Assembly (NCBI GenBank): GCA_963778895.1
Contig: CAVZVZ010000005.1
Coordinates: forward strand, 558,001 to 622,000
DNA length: 64,000 nucleotides
DNA from: CAVZVZ01 sp963778895
GTDB taxonomy: Bacteria; Actinomycetota; Acidimicrobiia; Acidimicrobiales; Acidimicrobilacustridaceae
Reading direction: 5' to 3'
The translations under genes were made by a program, and so were the position numbers. Positions 30,340 through 39,078 of the stretch are shown piece after piece. Each line of letters opens with the position of its first letter. The first letter of the stretch is position 1. The notes under the pieces were generated by a model that was not told the origin of the DNA, did not search any database, and saw only the letters and a program-made list of their open reading frames with translations.

Positions 30340-31389
30340 ATGAGCCGCTATCCGTTCCCCGTCCCCTTCGGCTGGTTCCAGGTCGCGTGGGCCGACCAGG
30401 TGCAACCCGGCGAGGTCATGCCGCGCTACTACTTCGGCCGTCATCTCGTGCTGTGGCGCGGCGAAGCAGGCGAATTCCACCTGCAGGACGCGTTCTGCCC
30501 GCATCTGGGCGCGCACCTCGGTCATGGCGGGGTGGTGAAGGGCGCCGATCTCGCGTGCCCGTTCCACGGTTGGGAGTTCGACGGCGACGGGCGCAACACG
30601 TGCATCCCGTACAGCGAGCGCACCAACGCCAAGGCACGGTTGCGCAGCTATCCCATCGTGGTGCGCAATGGCTTGGTCATGGCCTGGTACCACCCGGACG
30701 AGTCGGTCGAGCCGCAGTGGGAGATCCCCCAGCTACCCGAGTTCAACGGAGATCCCGAGTTCTCCGAGCCCGTCACCCGGCATTACACCATCCACGCCGC
30801 CTGGCAGGAGCTGGCCGAGAACGGCGCCGACCCCGCGCATTTCCGCTACGTGCACAACACCGAAGTCGTGCCTGAGGTGGAGGAGTACCAAACCGACGGC
30901 GTCCACGCCCAGATGCGCTCGTCGCAGAAGTTCCCGACACCGCGCGGCGTGGTCGAAGGGCGCATCGACGTCGACAACTGGGGTCCGGGCTTCTCGTTCA
31001 CCTGGTTCCGCGGCATCGTCGACACCTTGTTGCTGGGTTGCAACACGCCGATCGACGAGGACACGTGCGAGCTGCACTTCACCTTCTCAGTTCGCAAGAT
31101 CGGTGACGACGGCATGACGTCGTCGGTCGGTCAGGCCTTTGTCGACGAGGTGCACAAGCAGGTGACCGAGGACGGCCCGATCTGGGAGAACAAGGCCCAC
31201 CTCGTGCGGCCGGCGCTGGCCGACACCGACGGTCCCTTCACCAAGTTTCGTAAGTGGGCGGCGCAGTTCTACGCCGAGGGCGTTCGCGACGATCGCCTGG
31301 TGTGGGAGCCGCCGCCACCCGGCACTTTCGAGACCACGATGGTTCCGACCGGTCCGACGGCCAGCAGCAAGTACCGCACGTCCGACTAA
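30340..31389 (+). CDS. Rieske [2Fe-2S] oxygenase, KshA/DAF-36-like, copy 2
   Basis: 349 residues, intact. Rieske cluster ligands CPHLGAHLGHGG and CPFHGW (residues about 53-77). Mononuclear iron motif ADPAHFRYVHNTE (D-x2-H-x4-H). The CIPYSERTNAKARLRSYPIV segment and the AWYHPDES block are close to KshA and to DAF-36/Neverland cholesterol 7-desaturase, so a steroid substrate is likely. Start ATG 30340 has GAGGAG seven bases upstream, unlike the leaderless copy 1, because here it is the second gene of its operon. A partner reductase gene is not adjacent. Confidence 0.87.
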   Translation: MSRYPFPVPFGWFQVAWADQVQPGEVMPRYYFGRHLVLWRGEAGEFHLQDAFCPHLGAHLGHGGVVKGADLACPFHGWEFDGDGRNTCIPYSERTNAKARLRSYPIVVRNGLVMAWYHPDESVEPQWEIPQLPEFNGDPEFSEPVTRHYTIHAAWQELAENGADPAHFRYVHNTEVVPEVEEYQTDGVHAQMRSSQKFPTPRGVVEGRIDVDNWGPGFSFTWFRGIVDTLLLGCNTPIDEDTCELHFTFSVRKIGDDGMTSSVGQAFVDEVHKQVTEDGPIWENKAHLVRPALADTDGPFTKFRKWAAQFYAEGVRDDRLVWEPPPPGTFETTMVPTGPTASSKYRTSD

Positions 31390-31415
31390 GGAGGTGCGCC
31401 GATAGGCGTGCCTCC
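31390..31415 (+). terminator. Hairpin after Rieske copy 2
   Basis: Stem GGAGGTGCGCC pairing with GGCGTGCCTCC (11 bp including two G-T pairs) around a GATA loop, starting at the base after the TAA stop. There is no T tract, so it may be a Rho-dependent or RNA-stabilising 3' hairpin. The remaining bases to 31509 show nothing else clear. Confidence 0.5.
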
Positions 31416-31509
31416 CAATGAACAGAGCGTCCTGTTTGCGCAGGCGGAGCCTCCCTCAACGAACAGTTCACCGCGAAAAGGGTGCACCTATCCGCGCAAG
31501 TCCTGAGCG

Positions 31510-32247
31510 TCAGGCCTCGCGGAACGGCACCGGCGTCGATAGGCGCTTGCCCCAGTTCTGAGGCAGCAGCTTGCGGCCCCGACGGACCGCGAGCTCGACG
31601 AGCCAGTACGGGCTGTAGCCCACCCACGACGTGACGGCGGGAACCACGATGAACCAGACCGAGTAGCCGGCGATCACCCCAGCCCAGTACTGCCGACCCC
31701 ACAGCACCCCGGCGGGAACCGGCGCGGCGAGAGCCGCCGCGATCTCGGGGGCAGAACGGTTGCGCACGCCATGAATCAACAGCGCCGTGCCCGCGATCGA
31801 CGCCGCGCACCACACCACGATGCCGGCTTGTCGAGACCGTCCACCGCGCCAGCGCGTGGCCAGCGCCACGGCGGTCCACATGACTCGGCTGCGCACCGGT
31901 GGCACCGCGATCGCGTCCATGGCTTCGCGAAAGATCTTGTCCGCGGCGGTTCGATCGCGGGTGCCCGAGTCAGGCGTGATCAGCTGGTCGTGCAGCAACG
32001 CTGCCGGTGTGTGTCGTCCCTGCCGGCTGACGAACCACGACATGAACTGCGGGATCGATGCGAGATCGGTGAGTCCCAACGACTCGTCGGTCACCTCGAT
32101 CGGCGTGCCCTGGCGACGGCGGTAGCGAAAGGGCTGACGCAGACGAAACACCGCGTCATTCACCTGCTCGAGCACGAACCGCGCCTCGGAGCCGTCGAGC
32201 GCTTCGAACGGCTCGGTTTCAGTGGTCCAGCGGAATCCGTCGCTCAT
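31510..32247 (-). CDS. DUF1353 family membrane protein
   Basis: 245 residues, intact. The N-terminal soluble part has the DUF1353 core LGLTDLASIPQFMSWFVSRQ and AALLHDQLI. The C-terminal part has three hydrophobic segments (GIVVWCAASIAGTALLI, AALAAPVPAGVLWG, AGVIAGYSVWFIVVPAV), unusual for this mostly phage-associated domain. ATG 32247 gives MSDGFRWTTE; upstream codons do not look coding. The function is unknown. It is convergent with Rieske copy 2. Confidence 0.68.
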   Translation of the reverse strand: MSDGFRWTTETEPFEALDGSEARFVLEQVNDAVFRLRQPFRYRRRQGTPIEVTDESLGLTDLASIPQFMSWFVSRQGRHTPAALLHDQLITPDSGTRDRTAADKIFREAMDAIAVPPVRSRVMWTAVALATRWRGGRSRQAGIVVWCAASIAGTALLIHGVRNRSAPEIAAALAAPVPAGVLWGRQYWAGVIAGYSVWFIVVPAVTSWVGYSPYWLVELAVRRGRKLLPQNWGKRLSTPVPFREA

Positions 32248-32349
32248 CGCGGGGTCAAGGTACACCGGCGTACTGTCCCTGATCGCGCCGGCGATGAGTT
32301 TCCGCCCCCGCGGCAGTCGTAGCTCACGGACGACCAACAGGAGGCCCAG

Positions 32350-33126
32350 GTGCTGCTCGAGAACAAGATCGCCGTGATCTACGGCGGCGCAGGTGCGGTG
32401 GGGGGCGCCATCGCCAAGGCGTTTGCTCGCGAAGGGGCCCGCGTCCACCTGGCCGGTCGCACCCTTTCCAGACTCGATGCCGTGGCCGATGACATCCGAT
32501 CAGCGGGCGGAACGGTGGAAACGGCAGAAGTCGATGCTCTCGACGAGGCCTCGGTCGACACGTACGTAGATGCGGTCGTCGCGACCGCGGGACGGATCGA
32601 CGTGTCGTACGACGTCATCTCACGCGGTGACGTGCAAGGCACACCGTTGGTCGACATGTCGATCGCGGACTTCGAGGCGCCTGTCGTCAACGGACTGCGG
32701 ACGCAATTCATCACCGCCCGCGCCGCGGCCCGTCACATGATGAAGCAGGGCTCGGGTGTGATCCTGATGTTCGGTGGTACGGGTGGACGAGATCCTTTGC
32801 CGGCATATGTATCCGGCGGGTTCCAGGTCTACATGGGTGGATCACAGGTTGCGTTTGGTGCCGTCGACGTGTTCCGCCGCCAGCTCGCATTGGAGTTGGG
32901 TGCGAGCGGCGTCCGTGTGCTGACGATCGAGAGCGCCGGTGTACCCGAGACCATCCAGGGTGAATGGCGCGAGATGATGACCGAGGGCCTCGCCGCCTCG
33001 ACCATGCTCAAGCAGGCCGAGACCTTGGAGGATGTCGGGAACGCGTCCGTCTTCGCGGCATCGGATCTGGCTCGGAACATCACCGCGACCTCGATCAACA
33101 TCACCGGCGGTCGCCAACCGGACTAG
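32350..33126 (+). CDS. SDR family protein with atypical active site
   Basis: 258 residues, intact. The Rossmann cofactor motif is GGAGAVGGAIA near residue 12, followed by LAGRTLSRLD. The expected catalytic Ser and YxxxK are not found; the aligned stretch reads GGFQVYMGGSQVAFGAVDVF, so Lys is absent and the Tyr context is altered. It belongs to a recognisable actinobacterial SDR subgroup with GGF at this place, which may bind NAD(P) but use different chemistry. Start GTG 32350. It is convergent with the alpha/beta hydrolase gene, ten bases apart. Confidence 0.8.
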   Translation: MLLENKIAVIYGGAGAVGGAIAKAFAREGARVHLAGRTLSRLDAVADDIRSAGGTVETAEVDALDEASVDTYVDAVVATAGRIDVSYDVISRGDVQGTPLVDMSIADFEAPVVNGLRTQFITARAAARHMMKQGSGVILMFGGTGGRDPLPAYVSGGFQVYMGGSQVAFGAVDVFRRQLALELGASGVRVLTIESAGVPETIQGEWREMMTEGLAASTMLKQAETLEDVGNASVFAASDLARNITATSINITGGRQPD

Positions 33127-33136
33127 CGCCCGAGGC

Positions 33137-33948
33137 TCAAACGCGGCGGAAGACCTCGGCGAACAGCTCGGGGCGCGGCGCCAGATCGTCAGGTGCCCTT
33201 CATCGGGCAGCAGCGCCACGACTGCGTTCTGCAACTCCTCGGCATAACGCGTGCTGCTCGAGGGAGGAACGATGGCATCGCGTTCGCCGTGCCAGAGCGT
33301 GGTGCTCGTGGCGATGTCGGCCAGGTCGAAGCCCCAGGGGTGCACCACCGACCAGTAGTAGCTGGCCGGGCCGATATTGCCCTGCACGAGTGCTTCCATC
33401 ACGACGCCCAGCAGCGTCTCGGCATCGGCGGAGTCGGTGACGGCCGCCAACTCAACCTCAGGGATCTCGTCCTCTGGGACCTGGCCGAAGAACTCCTCGA
33501 ACTCCTCGGGGTCGAGTCGCGCCGCCGCTTCGATGTAGATGGCATCAGCCGGGAGGGGCCCGAGGACAGAGGGGTGCTCGACGGCAAAGAGCGCGAGTTG
33601 ATCGACACGCGTCGGCAAGGCGGCGGCCACGGCGGTGGCGAATGGTCCGCCGGCCGAATAGCCCGAGACGCCGAACGCATCGAGCCGCAGACGGTCGGCC
33701 ACATGGGTCGCGTCCTCGGCCCACTGGCCCACCGTCGCGCCGCGACGCGGTGTGGACTGGCCGTAGCCGGGACGGTCGACCGCGATGATCCGCAGCCCTA
33801 GCTCGCGGAATGCCTCGTCGTGGTGCGCGACTTCGAGGCGGCACGAGGGCGTGCCGTGGTGATGCAACACCGGATAGCCGTCAGGATCGCCGACCTCGAG
33901 CACCATCAGTTCGCGCCCATTGGCGGCCGCAACCAGCTCCTCTCGCAT
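33137..33948 (-). CDS. Alpha/beta hydrolase (one frameshift near the end)
   Basis: 270-residue alpha/beta-hydrolase fold protein. The oxyanion region is HHHGTPSCRLE. The nucleophile elbow is VSGYSAGGPFA (G-x-S-x-G). The late acidic residue is likely in WHGERDAIVPP and the catalytic His in LPDEGHLTI. The last ten residues (ELFAEVFRRV) are reached by a frame change near 33175, next to a CCCC run. Start ATG 33948 gives MREELVAAANGREL. The substrate is not readable. Confidence 0.82.
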
Positions 33949-34010
33949 GGGTGCAGTCTTACGTGGCGGTCGGACTGCGGTCGAATGCCCGGCCCGACGC
34001 CGCCGCGGCG

Positions 34011-34565
34011 TCACCGGCTGAGGGCTTGCCGTAACGCCAGGTATGCGGCGTCGACGCGGCCCGCCGTCGTGTGGACAACGCGGGTCGCAGGCCGTTGCTC
34101 GGAGATGCGGAGCAAGGCGTCGTAGGTCGCGGCGAGCGTCGCCTCATCCTGACCGGGCTCGATGTCGGCCTGCGGATGGCGTGAGTCCCCCGCCGCTTCG
34201 AGAGCGGCCCGGCGGTCACGGAATCGTTCCAGCACTGCGGCCTTCGAGTCGAGGACGAGGACCTCACAGAAGCGTGCGCCGGCTTCGTACGCGAGCTGCC
34301 CGAGCTCGTCGATGAACGTGGTGCGAGCAACCAGTTGCGGAACCACGACATCGTGACCGTCGGCCAGGTGCACGCGCGCCATCGCGGTGGCGAGCTTGCG
34401 GGCCTGGAGCTTCGACTCCTCGACCCGCTCCCACTGACCGAGCGAAGTCCGGATCACATCGATGTCGAGGTCGAGCGCCAACGGATGATCCTCGACATAG
34501 CGACGCGCGAGCGTCGACTTGCCGATACCGGGCGGACCGTTGACGAGAATCAGAGACGGAATCAC
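34011..34565 (-). CDS. P-loop AAA-type kinase of unknown substrate
   Basis: 184 residues, intact. Walker A GPPGIGKSTLARRY at about residue 10, LDLDIDVIRTSLG as the acidic LID/NMP-type segment, and VVPQLVARTTFIDEL further on, as in small nucleotide or antibiotic kinases (AAA_33 family). The GTG start at 34565 overlaps the stop of the upstream gene (GTGA), which decides the start. The phosphorylated substrate is unknown. Confidence 0.78.
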   Translation of the reverse strand: MIPSLILVNGPPGIGKSTLARRYVEDHPLALDLDIDVIRTSLGQWERVEESKLQARKLATAMARVHLADGHDVVVPQLVARTTFIDELGQLAYEAGARFCEVLVLDSKAAVLERFRDRRAALEAAGDSRHPQADIEPGQDEATLAATYDALLRISEQRPATRVVHTTAGRVDAAYLALRQALSR

Positions 34566-34816
34566 GGTTCTCGAGGCACGAACAGGTAGCGCCACTCGTG
34601 CCGAAGCCCCTGATCGATGAGCACATAGAGACCGTCGTGCTCCTCGAGCTCGAGCCGCGGCGGGAACGATTCGAGACGGGTCGCTGAGGGCCCGCCCTCA
34701 CACTCGATCAACATCCGGTCACCGACCCCGAGCACGTTCAGCTCCCGGCTCTGGTCGTACCAATCCGCCGAACGCCTGGGCCCAGAATCGAGAAAGCGCT
34801 CACCGCCGACGGCCAT
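34562..34816 (-). CDS. Small protein of unknown function
   Basis: 84 residues, charged and acidic in the middle (LESFPPRLELEEHDGLYVL), with no signal or membrane segment. I do not recognise it. It is translationally coupled (GTGA) to the P-loop kinase and starts 98 bases from the divergent TetR gene, so the TetR operators between them may also control it. Confidence 0.6.
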   Translation of the reverse strand: MAVGGERFLDSGPRRSADWYDQSRELNVLGVGDRMLIECEGGPSATRLESFPPRLELEEHDGLYVLIDQGLRHEWRYLFVPREP

Positions 34817-34865
34817 CCCATTTTTCTAGTCGGGTCCCTCTTGACGGGACGGCTGCGTCGTGTTT

Positions 34866-34898
34866 CTATCACTCATAGTTTATCTATCAGTGATAGAT
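34866..34898. promoter_or_regulatory. Tandem tetO-like operators
   Basis: ATCTATCAGTGATAGAT (34882-34898) is a perfect 17-base palindrome with the same CTATCAnTGATAG core as the Tn10 tet operator. A second, one-mismatch copy CTATCACTCATAG lies at 34866-34878, with centres 18 bases apart. They sit in the short region between the divergent 34816 and 34915 genes and probably bind the TetR-family product of 34915. Confidence 0.75.
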
Positions 34899-34914
34899 GT
34901 ACGGAGACAGGGGC

Positions 34915-35542
34915 ATGACCACCACGGAACCAGAGGCCACTGATCGACGGCAGCGCCGTCGGGAAGCGAAGCTGGCGAACATCCTCGCCGAGGCGTGGAG
35001 CCTGGCCCACCGGGACGGCCTCGCCGGCATCTCGTTGCGCGATCTCGCCGAGCGGGTCGATCTGCGTCAGCCCTCGCTGTACGCGTACTTCGAGTCGAAG
35101 CTCGACTTGTACGACGCCATGTTCGCCGACGGCAACCGCCAACTTCTCGAGGCGGTGGCGCAGCTGCCCGTGAACGACGATCCCCGCCAGGCGCTGGCCG
35201 ACTTCGTCGAGCTGCTGGTGCAGTTCTCGTCCGATGACGTCGTGCGTCATCAACTGCTGTTCCAACGGACGATTCCCGGCTTCGAGCCGTCGGATGCCTC
35301 GTATCAGCTCGCACAGGAGTTCTACGAGATCGGACGAGAGCGGGCGGCGGCAGCCGGGCTCACGGATCAGTCCGACTTCGACATGTTCACCGCGCTCGGT
35401 GTCCGGGCTCGGCCACCAGCAAGTGGCCAACGACCCGGGTGGCGATCGCTGGGTTCGCCTGGCCGCTCGGGCGGTGGAGTTGTCCGTTACCGATGTCGAC
35501 AACCGTCGCCGACAGACCACACGAGGAAGGAAGGGCCGATGA
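34915..35542 (+). CDS. TetR/AcrR family regulator (one frameshift)
   Basis: About 210 residues. The N-terminal helix-turn-helix reads ISLRDLAERVDLRQPSLYAYFESK, the standard TetR pattern. The C-terminal ligand domain runs to VTDVDNRRRQTTRGRKGR after a frame change near 35405. Start ATG 34915 is preceded by two tetO-like operators, so autorepression is likely. Its stop overlaps the next start as ATGA. The controlled genes are probably the isomerase-like and metallo-hydrolase genes that follow. Confidence 0.83.
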
Positions 35543-36300
35543 CCGAGACATCCGCGATCGACGCACACTCGATCCCGAGGATCGACCATGCCGAGGCGAT
35601 GGCGCTCGCAACGGTCGAGAATCAGAAGTTTGCCGCCCAACTGCGCAGCTTCGACCCTGATGACTGGCACCAGCCGACAGATTGCGCGCCATGGGATGTG
35701 CGCGCCGTGGCTGCGCATGTTGTTGGAGCCACTGCTGCGCAAGCGTCGCCCCGCGAGTTCTTCCGACAACGACGAAAGGGGCGGCCGCTGCAGAAGGAGA
35801 TCGAGGCCCCGTACTGGTGGGACGGCATGAACGAGCTGCAGGTGCGGGAGCGAGCGGGGCTGACATCCGACCAGCTCATCGCGGAGTGGGACATGGGCTC
35901 GGCACGGGCCGTGCGGGCCCGAACGAAGATGCCTCGGGTCATTGCCCGCTTGCCGCTGCTCGACCTGCCCGAACCCATCGGTCGTCAACCGCTCTCGTGG
36001 CTGTTCGACATGGGCTTCACACGCGACGTTTGGATGCACCGCATCGATCTGTCCGTCGCCACCGGCAAGCCCTTCGATGCCGACGCCGAACACGACGGGC
36101 GCATCGTCGCCGACCTCGTGGCGGAATGGGCGGGCACCCACGGCGAGGACTTCGCACTCGACCTCGGCGGGCCCGCCGGTGGGCACTATTCGTCGGGCAT
36201 CAACGGCGAGCACGTTCGCATGGACGCCATCGAGTTCTGCCGGATCATCGCCGAGCGCGGTCATGGCGAAGGCATCCTCTCCCACCCACTACCCCTTTGA
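35539..36300 (+). CDS. Maleylpyruvate isomerase family (mycothiol-dependent, DinB-like) protein
   Basis: 253 residues, intact. The N-terminal DinB-like MDMPI domain has a conserved QLRSFDPDDWHQPTDCAPWDVRAVAAHVVG pattern (in part), with a metal-binding His in the AAHVVG helix. A second His lies in GFTRDVWMHRIDL. The family includes mycothiol-dependent maleylpyruvate isomerase, but many members have unknown thiol-dependent roles. ATG 35539 overlaps the TetR stop. It is followed 11 bases later by the metallo-hydrolase gene. Confidence 0.8.
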   Translation: MTETSAIDAHSIPRIDHAEAMALATVENQKFAAQLRSFDPDDWHQPTDCAPWDVRAVAAHVVGATAAQASPREFFRQRRKGRPLQKEIEAPYWWDGMNELQVRERAGLTSDQLIAEWDMGSARAVRARTKMPRVIARLPLLDLPEPIGRQPLSWLFDMGFTRDVWMHRIDLSVATGKPFDADAEHDGRIVADLVAEWAGTHGEDFALDLGGPAGGHYSSGINGEHVRMDAIEFCRIIAERGHGEGILSHPLPL

Positions 36301-36311
36301 GGAAAACCATC

Positions 36312-37049
36312 ATGGACACACGAGTTGACGAGATCGCCGACGGGATCTATCGGCTGTCGACGTTCGTAGCCGAGGTCGGTCCGACCGGCTTCACGTTCAA
36401 TCAGTACTTGATCGACGACGAACAACCGTTGCTGTTCCACACCGGGCATCGCCGGATGTTCCCGTTGGTGGCCGAGGCAATCGCAACGGTCACGCCGGTC
36501 GAGCGCCTGCGCTGGATCACGTTCGGTCATGTCGAGGCCGACGAGTGTGGCTCGATGAACGAGTTCCTCGCGGCTGCACCCGATGCCGAGATCGCCCATG
36601 GCGCACTGGGTTGCATGGTGTCGATCGAAGACCTGGCCGATCGTCCGCCCGTGCCGTTGAGCGATGGACAGGTGATCGAACTCGGTGCGCACCGCGTGCG
36701 CCACTTCGATACCCCACATGTGCCGCATGGCTGGGAAGCCCGGGTGCTCTACGAGGAGACCACGAACACGTTGCTGTGCGGTGACCTGTTCACCCACCTC
36801 GGTGACGGGCCCGCCCTCACGACGAACGACATCATCGAGCCGGCGGTCGAAGCCGAGAACGTCTTCGGTGCCACGTGCATCACCCCGCAGACCGGCCCGA
36901 CGATGCGCAAGCTCGCCGACCTCGCCCCCACCACCCTCGCCGTGATGCACGGTTCGAGCTTCAGCGGTGACGGCACCAAAGCGTTGCTGGAGCTGGCCGA
37001 CGAGTACGACCGTCGCCTGGCTGACGGCGTGGCCGCTGCCTCTTCCTAG
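36312..37049 (+). CDS. MBL-fold/ODP-type di-iron metallo-hydrolase
   Basis: 245 residues, intact. Resembles the oxygen-binding diiron domain of flavodiiron proteins: HVEADECGSMNEFL carries the H-x-E-x-D ligands, TPHVPHGWEARVLYEETTNTLLCGDLFT carries the His and bridging Asp segments (shown in part), and VMHGSSFSGDG carries the last His. No flavodoxin domain is present. An oxygen, NO or sensor role is possible. SD GAGGAAA precedes the ATG at 36312. Its TAG stop shares a CTAG with the stop of the convergent dioxygenase gene. Confidence 0.8.
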   Translation: MDTRVDEIADGIYRLSTFVAEVGPTGFTFNQYLIDDEQPLLFHTGHRRMFPLVAEAIATVTPVERLRWITFGHVEADECGSMNEFLAAAPDAEIAHGALGCMVSIEDLADRPPVPLSDGQVIELGAHRVRHFDTPHVPHGWEARVLYEETTNTLLCGDLFTHLGDGPALTTNDIIEPAVEAENVFGATCITPQTGPTMRKLADLAPTTLAVMHGSSFSGDGTKALLELADEYDRRLADGVAAASS

Positions 37050-38024
37050 GCCAAATCGGGGAAGACCTTGGCCACCTTGCCGAGGATGTAGTCGCCGTAG
37101 GTGCCCACGAACCCGTGGACGTTGGCGTTGTCCCAACGCATCGGCCTCGCTCCCGTCCGGTGGCCGTTCGACGATGGGTAGTCGGTCGACGACGGCATCC
37201 CACGAGGGATCGAGGAAGAACGGGAACGAGAGTCGGTCGCCACTAGACACGTTGCGCACACGGTGAGGTGTCGACCGATAGCGACCGCCGGTGAGGCGCT
37301 CGAGCATGTCGCCGAGGTTGCAGACGAAGCTGTTCGGGATGGGTTCGGCGGCGATCCATCCGTCAGGCGTACGTACTTCGAGTCCGCCGCGCTCGTCTTG
37401 AGCAAGGAGCGTGAGAAGTCCGTAGTCGGTGTGCTCCGCGACACCCCAGTCATCGGTTGCCCCCGCCGGTGGATAGCGGAAGATACGGAACAGGATCAAG
37501 GGATCGGCCGTCAGGTTGTCGGCAAACCACATGCGGTCGAGACCAAGAGCAAGCGCGAGGCCACCAAGCACCATCTGACCGAGCGTCGTCATGATGTCCA
37601 TGTAGCCGAGGACCGCGTCGCGCAGTTCCGCGGGCTCGTCGAGAAACAAGTTCCGCCCATGCAGCGGTGTTCCGGATCGGACGCGGGGGTGCTCATCGTC
37701 GAGCTCGGCCCCGAAGTACAAGCCTTCCTTCTGGTCCGGCACACCGGACGTCAGCTCGCCGCCCAGCGGAAACCAACCCCGCCAGGCGCGGCCGGCGAGC
37801 GCCATGGCGATCATGGCTTTGTCTTCCTCGGGGCGGGCGAAGAACATGCGGGCCGCGCGGTCGAGGCTCGCGAGCAGGGCCGGATCGACGCCGTGGCCGA
37901 CGATGGTGAAGAAGCCGACTTCGCGGCAAGCGCGATCGAGCCGCACCGCGACGTCGGCTACATCCTGCTTGTCCGCGTCACCTACGATCAGCGCGCCAAT
38001 GTCTATGACCGGCACCCGTGACAT
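37046..38024 (-). CDS. Isopenicillin N synthase-like 2-oxoglutarate/Fe(II) oxygenase (one frameshift)
   Basis: About 325 residues. The N-terminal DIOX_N part is VPVIDIGALIVGD and VGFFTIVGHGVDP. The iron site is VAEHTDYGLLTLL (H-x-D) with the distal His in STPHRVRN and the co-substrate Arg in DRLSFPFFLDPS. The C-terminal end, reached after a frame change near 37150, reads YILGKVAKVFPDLA. Such bacterial enzymes hydroxylate small molecules or amino acids; the substrate is unknown. Start ATG 38024. Convergent with the MBL-fold gene with stops overlapping by two bases. Confidence 0.82.
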
Positions 38025-38055
38025 GGGTGCAGCGTAGGACCCGGATCCCGGTTGC

Positions 38056-38486
38056 TCAGTGTCGGGCCAGCTCCGCTCGGGCGCGCTCGGTCAGGGTGTC
38101 GAGCACTCGCCGGGCCGTGACCAGGTCGGCTTCGGGGAGATCGGCATAGAGGTAGCCGGCGATGTCGGCCGCACCCGCGCTGATCGCGCTCGTAGCGGCT
38201 CGCGGCCCTGTTCGCTCAGCGTGATCATGTCGCCGCCCGTGAGGAAGCCGGCGCTACGTACGGCGGCGACGATGCCTTCGGCGTCGCTATCGCTGATCAC
38301 CCGACCGACTGCGAGCTGCTGCACCAACGCGCCGGCCGGTACCTCGCGGTTGTCGCCGACGAACTTGAGCGTGACCCAGGTGTCGAAGGGCGTGTCGGTT
38401 TCGACCAGCAACACGTCGAGCAACGCGCGTGTGGCGCGTTCGGTCTGTCCGATGATCTGACCGTTGAGGGTGGGTGCCTGAGTCAT
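38056..38486 (-). CDS. MarR-like winged-helix protein (one frameshift)
   Basis: About 143 residues. The pattern ATRALLDVLL, WVTLKFVGDN, DAEGIVAAVRSAGFL and MITLSEQG resembles a MarR-type winged helix without a strong canonical recognition helix. The C-terminal helices (LPEADLVTARRVLDTL) follow a frame change near 38190. It lies 14 bases downstream of the MarR gene at 38501, in the same operon. It may be a partner or paralogue of that regulator. Confidence 0.65.
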
Positions 38487-38500
38487 GGTGGTTCCTTTCT

Positions 38501-38965
38501 TCAGGTCGTCGACAGCAGTTGCTGCAACGTGGCGCCAAACGCTTTCGTGGCGGTCGAGTCGTAGCCGCCGAGTGGTTCGAGCAGCTCGTCGAGCAACGCG
38601 TGCACGACCTTGATGGCTCGATCGATGAGCTGCGTCCCGCGCGTCGTGAGGCTCAGCTCGACGGCACGGGTGTCGGCGGGGTGCGGGCCACGCTCGATCA
38701 GACCCTTCTGCTCGAGCGTGCGAACGAGCTTCGACACGAAGATCGGGTCGAGACCGGTGAAGTCGGCGAGCTCGCGCTGACTCGGCTTGTCACCCGATCG
38801 CGTGAGACCGCGCAACGACGCCAGCAACGAGTACTGCGCGTGGGTCAGCTCGAAGGGCGCCACCGCACGATCGACGGCGGCCTGCCACTTCATCGCGAGC
38901 CGCCACACCAGGTACCCGGGGGTCGGCTCGAGCGCTCGCGGCCATGCAGATACCTTACGCGGCAA
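38501..38965 (-). CDS. MarR family transcriptional regulator
   Basis: 154 residues, intact. Typical MarR winged helix: LTHAQYSLLASLRGL, PSQRELADFTGLDPIFVSKLVRTLEQKGLI as the recognition helix segment (in part), and the wing RGPHPADTRAVELSLT. The first start is TTG 38965. It is divergent from the SRPBCC gene at 39079, with twin palindromes in between that are the probable operators. Confidence 0.85.
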   Translation of the reverse strand: MPRKVSAWPRALEPTPGYLVWRLAMKWQAAVDRAVAPFELTHAQYSLLASLRGLTRSGDKPSQRELADFTGLDPIFVSKLVRTLEQKGLIERGPHPADTRAVELSLTTRGTQLIDRAIKVVHALLDELLEPLGGYDSTATKAFGATLQQLLSTT

Positions 38966-39003
38966 TAGTCGTCATGGCAACTATAAAGGAACACCTTGTC
39001 CCT

Positions 39004-39056
39004 TGACACAGGCAGCCATTTGGCTGCATATTGAGAGGCAGCCGATCGGCTGCCTA
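39004..39056 (+). promoter_or_regulatory. Promoter with twin palindromic operators
   Basis: A -35 TTGACA (39004-39009) and a -10-like CATATT (39028-39033, spacing 18) precede the SRPBCC gene. The spacer contains GCAGCC-attt-GGCTGC (39013-39028). Just downstream of the -10 is a perfect 20-base palindrome AGGCAGCCGATCGGCTGCCT (39037-39056), with centres 26 bases apart. A repressor bound here, MarR at 38501 or ArsR at 39549, would block the promoter. Confidence 0.7.
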
Positions 39057-39078
39057 TTCGCAGGAAGGAACCGAGAAA

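Noticed and set aside
34897..36300. One continuous frame that would fuse TetR to the maleylpyruvate isomerase-like protein
   Set aside because: The TetR C-terminal part reads correctly in another frame and stops with an ATGA overlap at 35539-35542; the apparent fusion is caused by a frameshift.
36261..38024. 587-codon frame extending the dioxygenase through the MBL-fold gene
   Set aside because: The 2-oxoglutarate oxygenase ends at 37046 after a frame change; the extension is antisense to the MBL-fold gene.
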